A stretch of 64,000 nt of DNA from Bosea sp. RAC05 (GTDB lineage: Bacteria > Pseudomonadota > Alphaproteobacteria > Rhizobiales > Beijerinckiaceae): assembly GCF_001713455.1 (NCBI RefSeq), contig NZ_CP016464.1:495501-559500 (forward strand), read 5' to 3'. Below the pieces are notes generated by a model. It saw only the letters and a list, made by a program, of their open reading frames with translations, did no database searches and was not told where the DNA came from. This document shows positions 46,051 through 56,597 of this stretch, one piece after another. The position numbers and the translations under genes were made by a program. How positions within the stretch are numbered: the first letter of the stretch is position 1; each line of letters opens with the position of its first letter.

Positions 46051-47028
46051 ATGATTTCCCTGATCGCGGACAAGGCTGTCGACAGTCAGTTCCTGCTGTC
46101 GCTCTTCGTCGCGATCGCGGCGGCGGCGACGATCCTGACCATCGCCATTCCGCTGACCGAGGGTTCGAACCTCCAGAAGCGCATGAAGAACGTCGCCACC
46201 GAGCGCGAGAAGATCCGCGCCCGCGAACGCGACCGGCTCAATCGGCAGGGCGACCGCACCTCGCTCCGCCAGGAGCCGAAGGAATTCATGCGCCGCATCG
46301 TCCAGCAGTTCAAACTGGGTGATTGGCTCGGGACGGAGACGGCGAAGCACCAGCTCGCCATGGCGGGCTATCGCGGCCAGCAGGCCGAGGTCGCCTTCCT
46401 GTTCTTCCGGCTGGTGATGCCGATCGGCCTGTTCCTCTTCACGCTGTTCTACGTCTTCGTGCTCAACGATTTCGGCCAGTCGGTCATGGTCCGGATCGGC
46501 ATGGCCGTCGGCGGGGCCTATGTCGGCATCAAGGCGCCCGAGCTGTTCCTGTCGAACCAGATCAGCAAGCGGCAGGCGTCGATGAAGCTGGCCTTTCCGG
46601 ACGCGCTCGACCTGCTGCTGATCTGCGTCGAATCAGGCATGTCGATCGAGCATGCCTTTCGCAAGGTCTCGACCGAGATCGGCGGCCAGTCGGTGCCGCT
46701 GGCCGAGGAATTCGCGCTCTGCACGGCCGAGCTCTCCTATCTGTCGGAGCGTCGGCAGGCCTATGAGAACCTCTCCGCCCGGACCGGCCTCGAAGGGGTG
46801 AAGTCGGTCTCGACGGCGCTGATCCAGGCCGAGCGCTACGGCACGCCGCTTGGCACCGCCCTGCGCACGCTGGCCCAGGAAAGCCGCGACCAGCGCATGA
46901 TGGAGGCCGAGAAGAAGGCCGCCTCCCTGCCGCCGAAGCTGACCGTGCCGATGATCCTGTTCTTCCTGCCGGTCCTCTTTGTCGTCATCATGATGCCGGC
47001 GGTCATCCAGGTGATGAAGCTGCAATAG
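46051..47028 (+). CDS. tadC: Flp pilus inner-membrane platform protein TadC
   Basis: The second GspF-domain platform protein, coincidentally also 325 residues. It shows LAMAGYRGQQAEVAFLFFRL, FPDALDLLLICVESGMSIEHAFRKV, QAERYGTPLGTALRTLAQESRDQRMMEAEKKAASLPPKLTVP and a final hydrophobic helix. It starts ten bases after tadB with GAGG upstream and closes the plus-strand tad operon. Confidence 0.94.
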   Translation: MISLIADKAVDSQFLLSLFVAIAAAATILTIAIPLTEGSNLQKRMKNVATEREKIRARERDRLNRQGDRTSLRQEPKEFMRRIVQQFKLGDWLGTETAKHQLAMAGYRGQQAEVAFLFFRLVMPIGLFLFTLFYVFVLNDFGQSVMVRIGMAVGGAYVGIKAPELFLSNQISKRQASMKLAFPDALDLLLICVESGMSIEHAFRKVSTEIGGQSVPLAEEFALCTAELSYLSERRQAYENLSARTGLEGVKSVSTALIQAERYGTPLGTALRTLAQESRDQRMMEAEKKAASLPPKLTVPMILFFLPVLFVVIMMPAVIQVMKLQ

Positions 47029-47239
47029 GCGGCTCTCGCCCGCGCTCGCGGCCCGCTGTCGGGCTGTCGCGGGCTCTGCGGTGGCGGTGCAGGCAGGGCA
47101 TCGCTCTCTCGACGAAGCGCAAGCCGTCCGCCGCGTCTCCGGCCCCGGGCAGAGCGGGACGAACCGACGCGGGTGGCCCATCGTGATGTCCAAGGGAGGA
47201 GTGAACGGAGCGGTGTCCGCTGCCGCGCTCTGAGGGACG

Positions 47240-47265
47240 ACGGCGGGCTTCGGCCCGCGCCGTTT
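47240..47265. terminator. Hairpin between tadC and tadD
   Basis: ACGGCGGGC (47240-47248), a TTCG tetraloop and GCCCGCGCCGT (47253-47263) form a stem with a two-base bulge, followed by TT on the plus strand. It lies just before the convergent tadD stop and probably ends the long tad transcript. The rest of 47029-47264 holds nothing I recognise. Confidence 0.6.
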
Positions 47266-48164
47266 CAGCCCTGCGGTTCGCTCGGCTCGGGTGCGCGCGC
47301 CTGCGCGGGCGTGGCCTTGGCCCTGGGCTTGGCCCCGCCCGTCTTCAGCATCTCCCAGCTGTTGGGCTGGCTCACGCTGCGCTTCAGATAGGCGATCGTC
47401 GCCGCGGCTTCCGCCGGGCTCTGGTCCTGGCGGGCCAGGGTCTCGGCTTCGCCGAAGCGGCCCTGCAGGCCGAGCACGAGAACCAGGTTCTGGCGCACGC
47501 GCGGGTCGCTGCGGCCGGCGGCGACGGCCTCGCGCAGCACGCGCTCGGCCTCCGGCAACTGCCGGGAGAGGGCGAGCGACAGCCCCAGATTGGACAGGAT
47601 CGTCGGCTCGCCCGGGGCGATCTTCAGCGCCGCCTGGTAGATCTGCTGGGCCCGGGCATGCTCGCCGAGCTGGTCGGCGACCGTGCCCTGCGCCGACAGG
47701 ATGCGCCAGTCGGGACGCTCCGGGGAGTGGGCCCGCGACAGCACGTCGTCGGCCTCCTTCAGGCGGCCATTGTCGGCGAGCGAGCGCCCATAGGCGCCCA
47801 GCAGCGCACGGTCATTGCCATGCGTCAGCACGGCGCTCTGCAGTACGGCCAGCGCCTGGGCGTTCTGGTCGAGCGAGCGCAGGGCGCGGGCGTAGTAGAA
47901 GGCGGCGTCGCGGTCCTTCGGATTGGCTTCGTAGCGCTTGCCCCAGCGGTCGCTCTCGGCCTGCCAGTCGGAGGCGCTGCGCGGCTGCGTGGCGCTGCCG
48001 CCGATGGAACCGGTGATGTCCCCAAGCCCCCCGCGTCCCTGGCAACCCGCGAGGGCGAGGCCGGCGAGGCAGAGCGACAGAGCCAGGGTGGGGCGCGACA
48101 GCCGCCGCGGCGGCGCAAGGGCCCCCGATGGCGTGACAGGCAACGACAGATGACTGGAAAACAT
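47265..48164 (-). CDS. tadD: Flp pilus assembly lipoprotein TadD (TPR)
   Basis: An outer-membrane lipoprotein with lipobox LALAGCQG and several tetratricopeptide repeats, for example RDAAFYYARALRSLDQNAQALAVLQSAVL and PTILSNLGLSLALSRQLPEAERVLREAV. Length is 299 residues from ATG 48164; GTG 48173 would add three. It lies on the strand opposite the assembly operon, convergent with tadC. A CtrA-like box is about 60 bases upstream. Confidence 0.91.
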   Translation of the reverse strand: MFSSHLSLPVTPSGALAPPRRLSRPTLALSLCLAGLALAGCQGRGGLGDITGSIGGSATQPRSASDWQAESDRWGKRYEANPKDRDAAFYYARALRSLDQNAQALAVLQSAVLTHGNDRALLGAYGRSLADNGRLKEADDVLSRAHSPERPDWRILSAQGTVADQLGEHARAQQIYQAALKIAPGEPTILSNLGLSLALSRQLPEAERVLREAVAAGRSDPRVRQNLVLVLGLQGRFGEAETLARQDQSPAEAAATIAYLKRSVSQPNSWEMLKTGGAKPRAKATPAQARAPEPSEPQG

Positions 48165-48223
48165 GGGTCTCACCGCCTCGCCACCATGGCCGATGTGGTT
48201 TGTCCGGTGATAAAACGTTAACC

Positions 48224-48238
48224 CTAACGCATTCTTAA
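48224..48238. promoter_or_regulatory. Near-consensus CtrA box upstream of tadD
   Basis: CTAA-N7-TTAA (TTAA-N7-TTAG on the other strand), one base from the CtrA consensus. It lies in the AT-rich gap between tadD and the divergent aminopeptidase gene. Confidence 0.4.
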
Positions 48239-48276
48239 CTGGCCTCGGTCGCCCTCCCCATCAGGTAGCCTCCCCC

Positions 48277-49662
48277 GTGAACAGCCTCGTCGTTGCAGCG
48301 TCCCCGGCCGCGATCCCCGTCCATTGCGTCACGAAAACCGGCCTGCGGGCGCTGCTGGCCGATCTCGCGCCGGAAGCCCGGCGCTTCGCCGAAGCCCAGG
48401 GCTTCGCGGCCCAGCCCGGGCAGCACATCCTCCTGCCCGATGCCACGGGCGCCGTCGCGGCGGTGCTGCTCGGCGTCGAGGGCATCGAGGCGCGCCGTCG
48501 CGATCCCTTCGCCCCCGGGCGGCTCTCGGCCTCGCTTCCGGCGGGCGACTATGTCCTGACCGGCGAGACGGGCGATCCCGAGCTCGCCGCGCTGGGCTGG
48601 CTGCTGCAGGCCTATCGCTTCGACCGCTATCGCAAGCCGGTGCCCGCCGCGGCGCGTCTCGTCCTTCCCGACGGCGTCGACGGCGCGGATCTCGCCCGGA
48701 TCGCCGGATCCGTGGCTCTGGCGCGGGACCTGGTCAACACGCCCGCCAATGACATGGGCCCCGCCGAGATCGAAGGCGCCATCCGCGCGCTCGCCGACGA
48801 GACCGGCGCGGTGGTGACCGCGATCGTCGGCGACGATCTCCTCGTCCGCAACTTCCCGATGGTGCATGCCGTCGGCCGCGCCTCGCCGCGCGCGCCCAGG
48901 CTGATCGACCTCGTCTGGGGCGATCCTGCCCATCCGAAGGTTACCCTCGTCGGCAAGGGCGTGGCTTTCGACACCGGCGGGCTCGATCTCAAGCCCTCGG
49001 CGGGCATGCTGCTGATGAAGAAGGACATGGGCGGAGCGGCCGCGGCGATCGCGGCCGCGCGGATGATCATGCTCGCCGGTCTGCCGGTGCGGCTTCGCCT
49101 GCTCGTGCCGGCGGTGGAGAACGCCGTCTCGGGCTCCTCCTTCCGTCCGGGCGATATCCTGCCGAGCCGCAAGGGGCTCAGCGTCGAGATTGGCAACACC
49201 GACGCGGAAGGCCGCCTCATCCTGGCCGACGCGCTCGCGCTCGCCGACGAGGAGGCGCCGGAGCTGCTGATCGATTTCGCCACGCTGACCGGCGCGGCGC
49301 GCACCGCGCTCGGCCCCGAGCTGCCGCCCTTCTATACCCATGACGAGGGGCTGGCGGCGGAGATCGCGCGGCTGGGGCAGGCGGTCAACGACCCTGTCTG
49401 GCGCATGCCGCTCTGGCCGCCCTATGAGCGCATGCTCGATTCGCGCATCGCCGATCTCAACCATGTCTCCGGTGGCAGCTTCGCCGGCTCGGTCACGGCG
49501 GCGCTGTTCCTCAACCGCTTCGTCGAGAAAACCGAGTCCTATGCCCATTTCGACATCTACGCCTGGACCCCGTCGGCCAAGCCCGGCCGGCCCGAGGGCG
49601 GCGAGTGCCAGGCGGCGCGGCTGACCTATGCGCTGGTGAGGCAGCTTCACCCGCCCGGTTAA
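48277..49662 (+). CDS. M17 leucyl aminopeptidase family protein
   Basis: A cytosolic di-metal aminopeptidase. The catalytic domain is complete: LVGKGVAFDTGGLDLKPS with the metal Lys and Asp, KKDMGGAAA, the signature NTDAEGRLILADALALAD and LTGAARTALG. The N-terminal domain is short and divergent from PepA, so it belongs to the second alphaproteobacterial M17 group rather than the classical PepA/CarP. Length is 461 residues. The start is GTG 48277; no strong ribosome site is seen. Confidence 0.92.
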   Translation: MNSLVVAASPAAIPVHCVTKTGLRALLADLAPEARRFAEAQGFAAQPGQHILLPDATGAVAAVLLGVEGIEARRRDPFAPGRLSASLPAGDYVLTGETGDPELAALGWLLQAYRFDRYRKPVPAAARLVLPDGVDGADLARIAGSVALARDLVNTPANDMGPAEIEGAIRALADETGAVVTAIVGDDLLVRNFPMVHAVGRASPRAPRLIDLVWGDPAHPKVTLVGKGVAFDTGGLDLKPSAGMLLMKKDMGGAAAAIAAARMIMLAGLPVRLRLLVPAVENAVSGSSFRPGDILPSRKGLSVEIGNTDAEGRLILADALALADEEAPELLIDFATLTGAARTALGPELPPFYTHDEGLAAEIARLGQAVNDPVWRMPLWPPYERMLDSRIADLNHVSGGSFAGSVTAALFLNRFVEKTESYAHFDIYAWTPSAKPGRPEGGECQAARLTYALVRQLHPPG

Positions 49663-49712
49663 GCCTGTCGCCAGAAGCCGATTGCGCCCGCTTCGGGGCG
49701 CGCTAATGATAC

Positions 49713-49734
49713 GGGTCCGTAACGATCGGGACCC
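49713..49734. promoter_or_regulatory. Palindromic operator candidate upstream of the MarR-type gene
   Basis: GGGTCC (49713-49718) and GGACCC (49729-49734) flank ten bases, and the site ends nine bases before the ATG. Its position fits autorepression by the MarR-type protein. Confidence 0.4.
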
Positions 49735-49743
49735 ATCCTGCCC

Positions 49744-50097
49744 ATGCCCCTCGAGATCAGGCCCTCGCAGGCACTCAGATTGTGGCGCCAGGTCCATCTC
49801 GACCTGGTGCGCGATGGGGAATCCGACCTTTCGGCCCGCCAGACGGCGATCCTGCTGACGATCTATCTGGAGCTGCCGCCGCACACCGTGCGCGGACTCG
49901 CCGCCCAGCTCGGCGTGACCAAGCCGGTCATCACCCGCGCGCTGGACACCATGGGCAAGCTCGGTCTGGTGACGCGCCGGCGCGACGAGACCGACCGCCG
50001 CAACGTGGTGATCCAGCGCACGGTGGCCGGAGCGCTGGCCGTCGAGCGCCTCGCCGATCGCGTCGTCGAGCGGGCGCGCGAGATCGGCGCCGGCTGA
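49744..50097 (+). CDS. MarR family winged-helix regulator
   Basis: A 117-residue winged-helix protein: LSARQTAILLTIYLELPPHTVRGLAAQLGVTKPVITRALDTMGKLGLVTRRRDETDRRNVVIQ. The HTH and the D-x-R wing (RRDETDRRN) are MarR hallmarks. The C-terminal dimerisation helix is short compared with typical MarR proteins of about 150 residues. Probable autoregulation through the palindrome just upstream. Downstream genes are the META-domain and NlpC/P60 genes, co-directional, so an envelope role is possible. Confidence 0.85.
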   Translation: MPLEIRPSQALRLWRQVHLDLVRDGESDLSARQTAILLTIYLELPPHTVRGLAAQLGVTKPVITRALDTMGKLGLVTRRRDETDRRNVVIQRTVAGALAVERLADRVVERAREIGAG

Positions 50098-50161
50098 GCG
50101 GGCTCTGGTGACGAAGATGGCGCGTTGCGCTTATGGTCGCCGCCTGCGTCGGGGAATCACC

Positions 50162-50866
50162 ATGATCTGGACACGCCGCCTCGGCCCGCTCGCTGGTCTC
50201 GTCGCTCTCGTCCTGAGCCCTGCTGTGCTGGCGGCCCCGCTGGGCGCCCCACCCTATACCGCGCGCGGTCAGGAGCCGGGCTGGCGGCTGACCATCGCAC
50301 GGGACAGCATCGCCCTGGACATGGCGAGCGGCGAAAAGCTGCGGGCACCCACGCCGCGGGCGCGCCGGAGCGGCCGGCAGGCGCGCTACGACGTCGTTTT
50401 CGACGGCCGCCCCGCCAGGATCGCGATCGAGCGCCGCCTCTGCCGCGACACGATGAGCGGGATGCCCCATCCCGACACCGTCGCGATCCTGCGGCGTCAG
50501 CCGGTCCTGCGGGGGTGTGGTGGCGAGCCGCGTGATCTTCTTGGTGCCGGGGAATGGCGGGTCACGCAGATCGGCGGCCAGCGCGTGCTCGGCAAAACCC
50601 GGCCGACCTTGCAGTTTCTCGCGGATGGCGGGCTCGCCGGCAACGGATCGTGCAACCGCTTCCGGACGTCCTACACGCTGACCGGAGAAGGCCTCACGCT
50701 GGGTCCCGCCGCCACGACGATGATGGCCTGCGAGCCGCCGGTGATGGCGCAGGAGCAGGCGCTTCTGCGCCGGCTCGAGGGCGTCGGCAGCTTCGACATT
50801 CGCCCCGACGGCGCCCTCGTCCTCAAAGGCCGGGATGGTGAGACGCTGGTGGCGCGCCGCCCCTGA
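50162..50866 (+). CDS. Secreted META-domain (HslJ-like) protein
   Basis: A signal peptide (LGPLAGLVALVLSPAVLAAPLG) fixes the start at ATG 50162. The first mature half (PGWRLTIARDSIALDM up to RDTMSGMPHPDTV) resembles the COG3650-type domain found before META. The second half is a META domain: GEWRVTQIGGQRVLG, GGLAGNGSCNRFRTSYTL and TMMACEPPVMAQEQALLRRL. Length is 234 residues. HslJ relatives affect heat or novobiocin resistance; function here is not known. Confidence 0.85.
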   Translation: MIWTRRLGPLAGLVALVLSPAVLAAPLGAPPYTARGQEPGWRLTIARDSIALDMASGEKLRAPTPRARRSGRQARYDVVFDGRPARIAIERRLCRDTMSGMPHPDTVAILRRQPVLRGCGGEPRDLLGAGEWRVTQIGGQRVLGKTRPTLQFLADGGLAGNGSCNRFRTSYTLTGEGLTLGPAATTMMACEPPVMAQEQALLRRLEGVGSFDIRPDGALVLKGRDGETLVARRP

Positions 50867-50867
50867 G

Positions 50868-51755
50868 ATGGATCCCCGACAGATGAACACGACGCTCGAC
50901 CGCCGGCTCACGCCGGCTCGCCCCGATCTGGCCGCCCGCCATCTGCAGGGCCTCGTCGAGGCGCGTATCTTCGTCGACCCCGAGCCGATGCGCGTGGCCG
51001 CACCCTCGGCGCCGCTGCGGCGTGAGCCGCGGCCCGACGCCCCGCTCGATACCGAGGCGCTCTGCGGCGAGGCGGTCGACGTCTACGAGCGCTTCGAGGG
51101 CTGGGCCTGGGTCCAGCTTCGCTCGGATGGCTATGTCGGCTACGTGCCCGACGACGCGCTGCGGCCGGATGCGCTCGCGCCGACCCACCGCGTGAGTGCG
51201 CTGCGAACCTTCGTCTATCCGGGCCCGTCGATGAAGCTGCCGCCGCTGGCGGCGCTGTCTCTGGGGGCCGGTGTCGCGGTCGCCGGCGAGAGCGGGGAGT
51301 TCCTGACGCTCGCCGAGTTCGGCCGCTATGCCACCGGCTTCGTCTTCGCGCCGCATCTGGCGCCGCTGGACCAGCCCGCGCCCGACTTCGTCACGGTGGC
51401 CGAGCGCTTCCTGAACGTGCCTTATCTCTGGGGTGGCAAGACCAGCCTCGGCCTCGACTGCTCGGGCCTGACGCAGCTCGCTTTGGCCGCCGCCGGCATC
51501 GCCTCGCCCCGCGATTCCGACATGCTCGAGCGGGATATCGGCGCGCCCGTGCCCTTCGACGACGCCCTGCAGGGGCTGCGGCGCGGCGACCTCGTCTTCT
51601 GGAAGGGCCATGTCGGCATCATGACCGACCCGGAGACCCTGCTCCATGCCACCGCCTATTCGATGACGGTGATGAGCGAACCGCTGCGCGCGGCCCGCGA
51701 TCGCATCCAGGCCAAGAGCTTCGGCGCGATCACGAGCATCCGTCGGATCGGCTAG
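50868..51755 (+). CDS. NlpC/P60 family cell-wall hydrolase with SH3 domains
   Basis: Two bacterial SH3-like regions (about residues 40-100 and 105-165) precede an NlpC/P60 cysteine peptidase domain. The catalytic Cys is in [18 protein letters not shown] and the His in [15 protein letters not shown]. The architecture matches YgiM/YkfC-like gamma-D-Glu-diaminopimelate endopeptidases acting on peptidoglycan peptides. No signal peptide is obvious, so it may recycle muropeptides in the cytoplasm. ATG 50868 follows the previous stop by one base; ATG 50883 is an alternative. Length is 295 residues. Confidence 0.9.
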   Translation: MDPRQMNTTLDRRLTPARPDLAARHLQGLVEARIFVDPEPMRVAAPSAPLRREPRPDAPLDTEALCGEAVDVYERFEGWAWVQLRSDGYVGYVPDDALRPDALAPTHRVSALRTFVYPGPSMKLPPLAALSLGAGVAVAGESGEFLTLAEFGRYATGFVFAPHLAPLDQPAPDFVTVAERFLNVPYLWGGKTSLGLDCSGLTQLALAAAGIASPRDSDMLERDIGAPVPFDDALQGLRRGDLVFWKGHVGIMTDPETLLHATAYSMTVMSEPLRAARDRIQAKSFGAITSIRRIG

Positions 51756-54496
51756 CCGATCCCCTTCAGACGATACAGCGCCTCCAGCGCTTCGCGCGGC
51801 GTCATCTCGTCGAGGTCGAGTCCGTCGAGGGCCAGCCGTAGCGGGTCTTCCGCCGGCAGAGCGGGCGGCGCGGCGGCGCGGCGCTGGGGCGCCGCGAAGA
51901 GCGGCAAATCGTCGACCAGCGAGGCGACCGGCTTCTCCCGCTCGCTCTTCTCCAGTTCGCCCAGGATGGTCCGGGCGCGCTCGACCACCGCCGGGGGCAG
52001 CCCGGCGAGCTTGGCGACCTGGATGCCGTAGGAGCGGTCGGCCGCACCCGGCACGACCTCGTGCAGGAAGACGACCTCGCCCTTCCACTCGGTGACGCGG
52101 ACGGTCGCGTTGCTGACGCGCTCCAGCCGGTCGGCCAGAGCCGTCAGCTCGTGGTAATGCGTCGCGAACAGCCCCCGGCAGCGATTGACCTCGTGCAGAT
52201 GCTCGATCGCGGCCCAGGCGATCGAGAGCCCGTCAAAGGTCGCGGTGCCGCGCCCGATCTCGTCGAGGATGACCAGCGCCCGCGGTCCGGCCTGGTTGAG
52301 GATCGCGGCGGTCTCGACCATTTCGACCATGAAGGTCGAGCGCCCTCGGGCGAGGTCGTCGGCCGCGCCGACGCGGGAGAACAGCCGGTCGACGATGCCG
52401 ATATGCGCGCTCGACGCCGGCACGAAGGCCCCCATCTGCGCCAGCACCGCAATCAGCGCATTCTGCCGCAGAAAGGTCGACTTGCCCGCCATGTTGGGGC
52501 CGGTGATCAGGCAGATGCGCCCGCCCTTCGCACCGTCGCCCGGCGGGGAGAGGTCCGTCTCGTTGGCGACGAAGGGCTTGCCGTCGCGCTTCAGCGCCGC
52601 CTCGACGACCGGATGCCGGCCGCCGGCGATGGTGAAGGCCTCGCTGGCATCGACGAGGGGCCGGACCCAGCCCTCCCGCGCCGCCAGTTCGGCGAGCCCC
52701 GCGGCGACGTCGATCTCCGCCAGCGCCGCCGCCGCCCGCTTGATCGGCTCGGCCTGGGCGAGCACCGCCTCGCGCAGCGCGGCGAAGATGCCGAGCTCGA
52801 GCTTCAGCGCGCGGTCGGCCGCCGAGGCGATCTTGGCCTCCAGCCCGCCGAGCTCGACGGAGGAGAAGCGCATCGCGTCCGACATGGTCTGGCGGTGCAC
52901 GAAGGTCGCCCGCCACGGCTCCTTCAGGAAATCCTCGCCGACGGCCTGCGGCACCTCGACGAAATAGCCGAGCATGGCGTTGTGCTTGATGCGCAGCGTC
53001 CGGCACCCGGTCTCGGCCGCATAGCGGGCCTGCAGCTGCGCGATCACCTTGCGCGAATCGACCTGCAGGAGGCGCAGCTCGTCCAGCGCCGGGTCATGGC
53101 CCTCCCGGACGAAGCGCCCGTCGCGCCGGTTGAGCGGCAGTTCCTCGGCCAGCGTCGCGTCCAGCCGCGCCGGCAGGTCGGGGTCGATCTCGGACAGGGC
53201 GCGCGAGGCCTTCGACAATTCGGCCGGCAGGGCCGCCCGGTCGAGCAGCATGACGACGATCGCCCGTGCCGCGGTCAGCCCCGCGCCGAGCGCGGCGAGG
53301 TCGCGCGGGCCACCGCGGTCGAGCGCGAGCCGTGCCAGCGCCCGGGCGATGTCGGGTACGCGGGCGAGCGCGGCCTGGAGATCCTCGCGCAGCGCGCCGT
53401 CGGCCACGAGCGCGGCGACGGCGTCGTGGCGCGCCGCGATCGCCTGTGGGTCGGTCAGCGGCCCCGCCAGGCGCTCGGCCAGCAGCCGTGCCCCGCCGGG
53501 CGTCACCGTCCGGTCGATCGTCGCGAGCAGGCTGCCGCCCCGTTCGCCCGACAGGGTCCGCGTCAGCTCGAGATTGGCCCGCGTCGCCGCGTCTATCAGC
53601 ATCGTCTCGGTGCCGGAATCGCGCACGGGCGGGGATAGGGGCGGGCGAGCACCGAACTGCGTCCGCTCGACATAGGCCAGCGCCGCACCGGCCGCCGCGA
53701 TCTCTGCGCGGCTGAAGTGACCGAAGGCGTCGAGCGTGGCGACGCCGAAGAACTCCTTCAGCCGGCGCTCCGCCGAGGCGGCGTCGAGCCCCTCGCGCGC
53801 GAGCGGCGTCACGGGCAGGCCGAGGTCGAGCCAGAAGGCCCGCAGGGCCGGATCGTCATGGATCGCGTCGGGGCAGACGATCTCGCGCGGCTCCAGCCGG
53901 GCGAACTCGATCGCCAAGCGCTCCTGCGGCGTCTCCATCACGCTGAAGCGTCCGGTCGAGATGTCGATCGCGGCGAGGCCGTAGAGGGCGCTGGCATCGC
54001 CGAGCTTCCGCCGTGCGACCGCGACCAGCAGGCTGGCCCGGCCGGGCTCCAGCAGGCGCTCCTCGGTGATCGTGCCGGGGGTCACGAGGCGCACGACGTC
54101 GCGCCGCACCACCGATTTCGGCCCGCGCTTCTTCGCCTCCGCCGGATCCTCGATCTGCTCGCAGACGGCAACGCGGTGTCCGGCGGCGATCAGCCGCTGC
54201 AGATAGTCGTCGGCGCGCTCGACCGGCACCCCGCACATCGGGATGTCGTCGCCCTGGTGTTTGCCGCGCTTGGTCAGCACGATGCCGAGCGTCCGCGAGG
54301 CGATCTCGGCGTCGTGGAAGAACAGCTCGTAGAAGTCGCCCATCCGGTAGAACAGCAGGCAGTCGGGATTGGCGGCCTTGATCTCGATGTACTGCGCCAT
54401 CATCGGCGTGACGCGCGAGCCGTCCTCGCGGCTTGCGGCCACGGGGGTGGCGGGCCGATCGGCCGGATCGGCGAGAGACGGGCTGGCGCGGTGCAT
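51752..54496 (-). CDS. mutS: DNA mismatch repair protein MutS
   Basis: MutS recognises mismatches and starts repair with MutL. The mismatch-reading motif GDFYELF (Phe55, Glu57) is intact, preceded by [21 protein letters not shown]. The ATPase has Walker [10 protein letters not shown] (Lys672), [37 protein letters not shown] and [11 protein letters not shown]-terminal dimerisation tail is present ([13 protein letters not shown]). Length is 914 residues. Its stop and that of the convergent NlpC/P60 gene share the palindrome CTAG at 51752-51755. Confidence 0.98.
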   Translation of the reverse strand: MHRASPSLADPADRPATPVAASREDGSRVTPMMAQYIEIKAANPDCLLFYRMGDFYELFFHDAEIASRTLGIVLTKRGKHQGDDIPMCGVPVERADDYLQRLIAAGHRVAVCEQIEDPAEAKKRGPKSVVRRDVVRLVTPGTITEERLLEPGRASLLVAVARRKLGDASALYGLAAIDISTGRFSVMETPQERLAIEFARLEPREIVCPDAIHDDPALRAFWLDLGLPVTPLAREGLDAASAERRLKEFFGVATLDAFGHFSRAEIAAAGAALAYVERTQFGARPPLSPPVRDSGTETMLIDAATRANLELTRTLSGERGGSLLATIDRTVTPGGARLLAERLAGPLTDPQAIAARHDAVAALVADGALREDLQAALARVPDIARALARLALDRGGPRDLAALGAGLTAARAIVVMLLDRAALPAELSKASRALSEIDPDLPARLDATLAEELPLNRRDGRFVREGHDPALDELRLLQVDSRKVIAQLQARYAAETGCRTLRIKHNAMLGYFVEVPQAVGEDFLKEPWRATFVHRQTMSDAMRFSSVELGGLEAKIASAADRALKLELGIFAALREAVLAQAEPIKRAAAALAEIDVAAGLAELAAREGWVRPLVDASEAFTIAGGRHPVVEAALKRDGKPFVANETDLSPPGDGAKGGRICLITGPNMAGKSTFLRQNALIAVLAQMGAFVPASSAHIGIVDRLFSRVGAADDLARGRSTFMVEMVETAAILNQAGPRALVILDEIGRGTATFDGLSIAWAAIEHLHEVNRCRGLFATHYHELTALADRLERVSNATVRVTEWKGEVVFLHEVVPGAADRSYGIQVAKLAGLPPAVVERARTILGELEKSEREKPVASLVDDLPLFAAPQRRAAAPPALPAEDPLRLALDGLDLDEMTPREALEALYRLKGIG

Positions 54497-54683
54497 GGTG
54501 CCGGGACGCTAGCGTTTCGGGCCTGGGTTGGAAACCGCGAGGCCCCGGGCCTGCCCGTTCCGCGACCATTTTGGTGTGGATGCGCGCGGCATGATCCTGC
54601 AACGCAACAAGGTTCAGGATTCGTTAGCAGCAATCGCAGTAGATCATGGCAATGCCGTTCTCAGCCGCAGCAGGCCAGACGAT

Positions 54684-56519
54684 ATGCTACTGGAACTGAC
54701 CCGGGGTCTCGGTTACCTCATCGTCGCGGCCGTGCTGGTGCCGCTGGCGACGCAGCGGCTCGGGGATTACCACCGACTCCGGCAGATCGTCATCGGCGTG
54801 ATCATCGCGGCCGGCGGCAGCGCCAGCATGTTCGACCCCATCGTCGTCCAGCCCGGCATCCTGCTCGATTTCCGCAACATCGCCGCCGTTCTCGCCGGCC
54901 CGCTCGGCGGTCCGATCGCCGCCGTGATCACGGCCGCGGGACTGGCGGGCGCGCGGATCTACATCGGAGGCTCGGGAACGGAAGCCGGCGTCGTCGGCCT
55001 GGTGCTCTGCGCGCTGATCGGGCTGGGTGTCTCGCTCTGGCTCAGGCGCACGGCCCGCAGCCTGACCATGGGCGGCTTCGTCGGCCTGAGCCTCGTCGCG
55101 GCCTGGATGCCGGTGGTGATGATCACGGCCTATGTGCCCTTTCCGCGCGCCTGGGACCTGATGGTCGTGATCTCGGGACCGGCGGCCACGGCGGTCAATG
55201 TCGCCGGTGCGCTGCTGATCGGCTTCATCATCAAGAGCGACCATCAGCGCGTCGAGGCGATGCTGCAGCTCGAGGCCTGCACGGCCAACATGCCGGGCGT
55301 GATCTATCAGAAGATCCTGCGCCCGGACGGCACGATCCAGCACAAGCTGGCCAATTCCCGCATCGAACAGTTCCTCGACGTGACCCGCGAGGAGGTCGAG
55401 CGCGACCCCGAGAGCTGGCTGCGCTGGATGGTGCCCGAGGATCGGGAGTTTCTGGCCAGGTCGAACGCCGCCGCGGTGGCCGAGCGCACCCTCAAGCCCT
55501 GGCGCTTCGAGGCGCGGCACATCCGCGACGACGGCTCGCTGATCTGGCTGCGGACGGACGCCGCGCCGCGCCGTCTCTCGGACGGGTCGATCTGCTGGGA
55601 CGGCATCATGACCGACGTCACCGCCGAGCGCACGCTGGCCCAGCAGCGCCAGGAGATGGACGAGGATCGCAAGGCCGCGGTCGAGGAGCTCGCCCTGCAG
55701 CTCGAGGCGAAGGTCGGCAAGGCTCTCCAGGAGGTCGCATCCTCGGTCCGTGGCATGCATGACGCGGCGAACGCGATGGCGGGCAGCGCCCACAACACGG
55801 CCCTGCGGGCCGGTGAGGTGACCCGCGAGGCCGATCTCGCCTCCCGCCGCGTCGGCAGCGTCGCGATCGCCGCCGAGGAGATCGAGGCCTCCATCCGCGA
55901 GCTGACGCGCCAGACCGCCCATGCCGACCAGACCGTGCGGGACGCGGCCAGCTATGTCCGCACCACCCGGCGCGACGTCGCCGGGCTCGGTGCCGCGGCT
56001 GACAAGGTCAGCTCCGTGCTGGATTTCATCGAGGACATCGCCTCGCGCACCAACCTGCTGGCCCTCAACGCCACGATCGAGGCGGCGCGCGCCGGCGCGG
56101 CCGGTCGCGGCTTCGCGGTCGTCGCCGGCGAGGTCAAGAACCTCGCCGAGCAGACGCAGAAGGCGACGCGCGACATCGCGGCGACGCTGCAGGACATTCG
56201 CGGCGCCGCGGCGACCGCTTCCGACGCCGTCGCCCAGATCGAGGTCACGATGACGACGATCGAGCAGACCTCGGGTGCGATTGCCGGCGTCGTCAGCCGC
56301 CAGGCCGACATCGCCTCCACCATCACCGTCGATGCCCAGGCGGTGGCGGGCAGCACCACCGCCGTGACCTCGAGCGTCGGTTCGGTGGCCGCCGAGGTCT
56401 CCGTCACCGGCGATGCGGCCGAGCGCGTGCTCGATGTCGCCCGCACCGTCGACGAGCAGACCGCCTCGCTCGACCGCTATGTCGGCGAGTTCGTCGGCAG
56501 CCTGCGGCGCAGGCTCTAG
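54684..56519 (+). CDS. Chemoreceptor with 5TM-LytS sensor, PAS and MCP domains (copy 1)
   Basis: About residues 1-190 form a five-to-six-helix module of the 5TMR_LYT type ([29 protein letters not shown]). Residues 195-320 are a PAS domain ([27 protein letters not shown]). The rest is an MCP signalling domain with hairpin tip [19 protein letters not shown]. There is no HAMP domain and no NWETF-like tether. The frame extends upstream to 54528, but ATG 54684 gives 611 residues, matching the length of the tandem paralogue, so I use that. It is divergent from mutS. Confidence 0.85.
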   Translation: MLLELTRGLGYLIVAAVLVPLATQRLGDYHRLRQIVIGVIIAAGGSASMFDPIVVQPGILLDFRNIAAVLAGPLGGPIAAVITAAGLAGARIYIGGSGTEAGVVGLVLCALIGLGVSLWLRRTARSLTMGGFVGLSLVAAWMPVVMITAYVPFPRAWDLMVVISGPAATAVNVAGALLIGFIIKSDHQRVEAMLQLEACTANMPGVIYQKILRPDGTIQHKLANSRIEQFLDVTREEVERDPESWLRWMVPEDREFLARSNAAAVAERTLKPWRFEARHIRDDGSLIWLRTDAAPRRLSDGSICWDGIMTDVTAERTLAQQRQEMDEDRKAAVEELALQLEAKVGKALQEVASSVRGMHDAANAMAGSAHNTALRAGEVTREADLASRRVGSVAIAAEEIEASIRELTRQTAHADQTVRDAASYVRTTRRDVAGLGAAADKVSSVLDFIEDIASRTNLLALNATIEAARAGAAGRGFAVVAGEVKNLAEQTQKATRDIAATLQDIRGAAATASDAVAQIEVTMTTIEQTSGAIAGVVSRQADIASTITVDAQAVAGSTTAVTSSVGSVAAEVSVTGDAAERVLDVARTVDEQTASLDRYVGEFVGSLRRRL

Positions 56520-56597
56520 GCGCCCGGTCATGATGCGCTCGCCCGGCCCTCCCTCTCCTGTCCCGGGCCGACCGGTTCGGCCCTCGGCGAGTGCCGG

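Noticed and set aside
43488..46073. An 861-codon minus-strand frame opposite cpaF and tadB
   Set aside because: Shadow of two unmistakable Tad genes; no recognisable motif.
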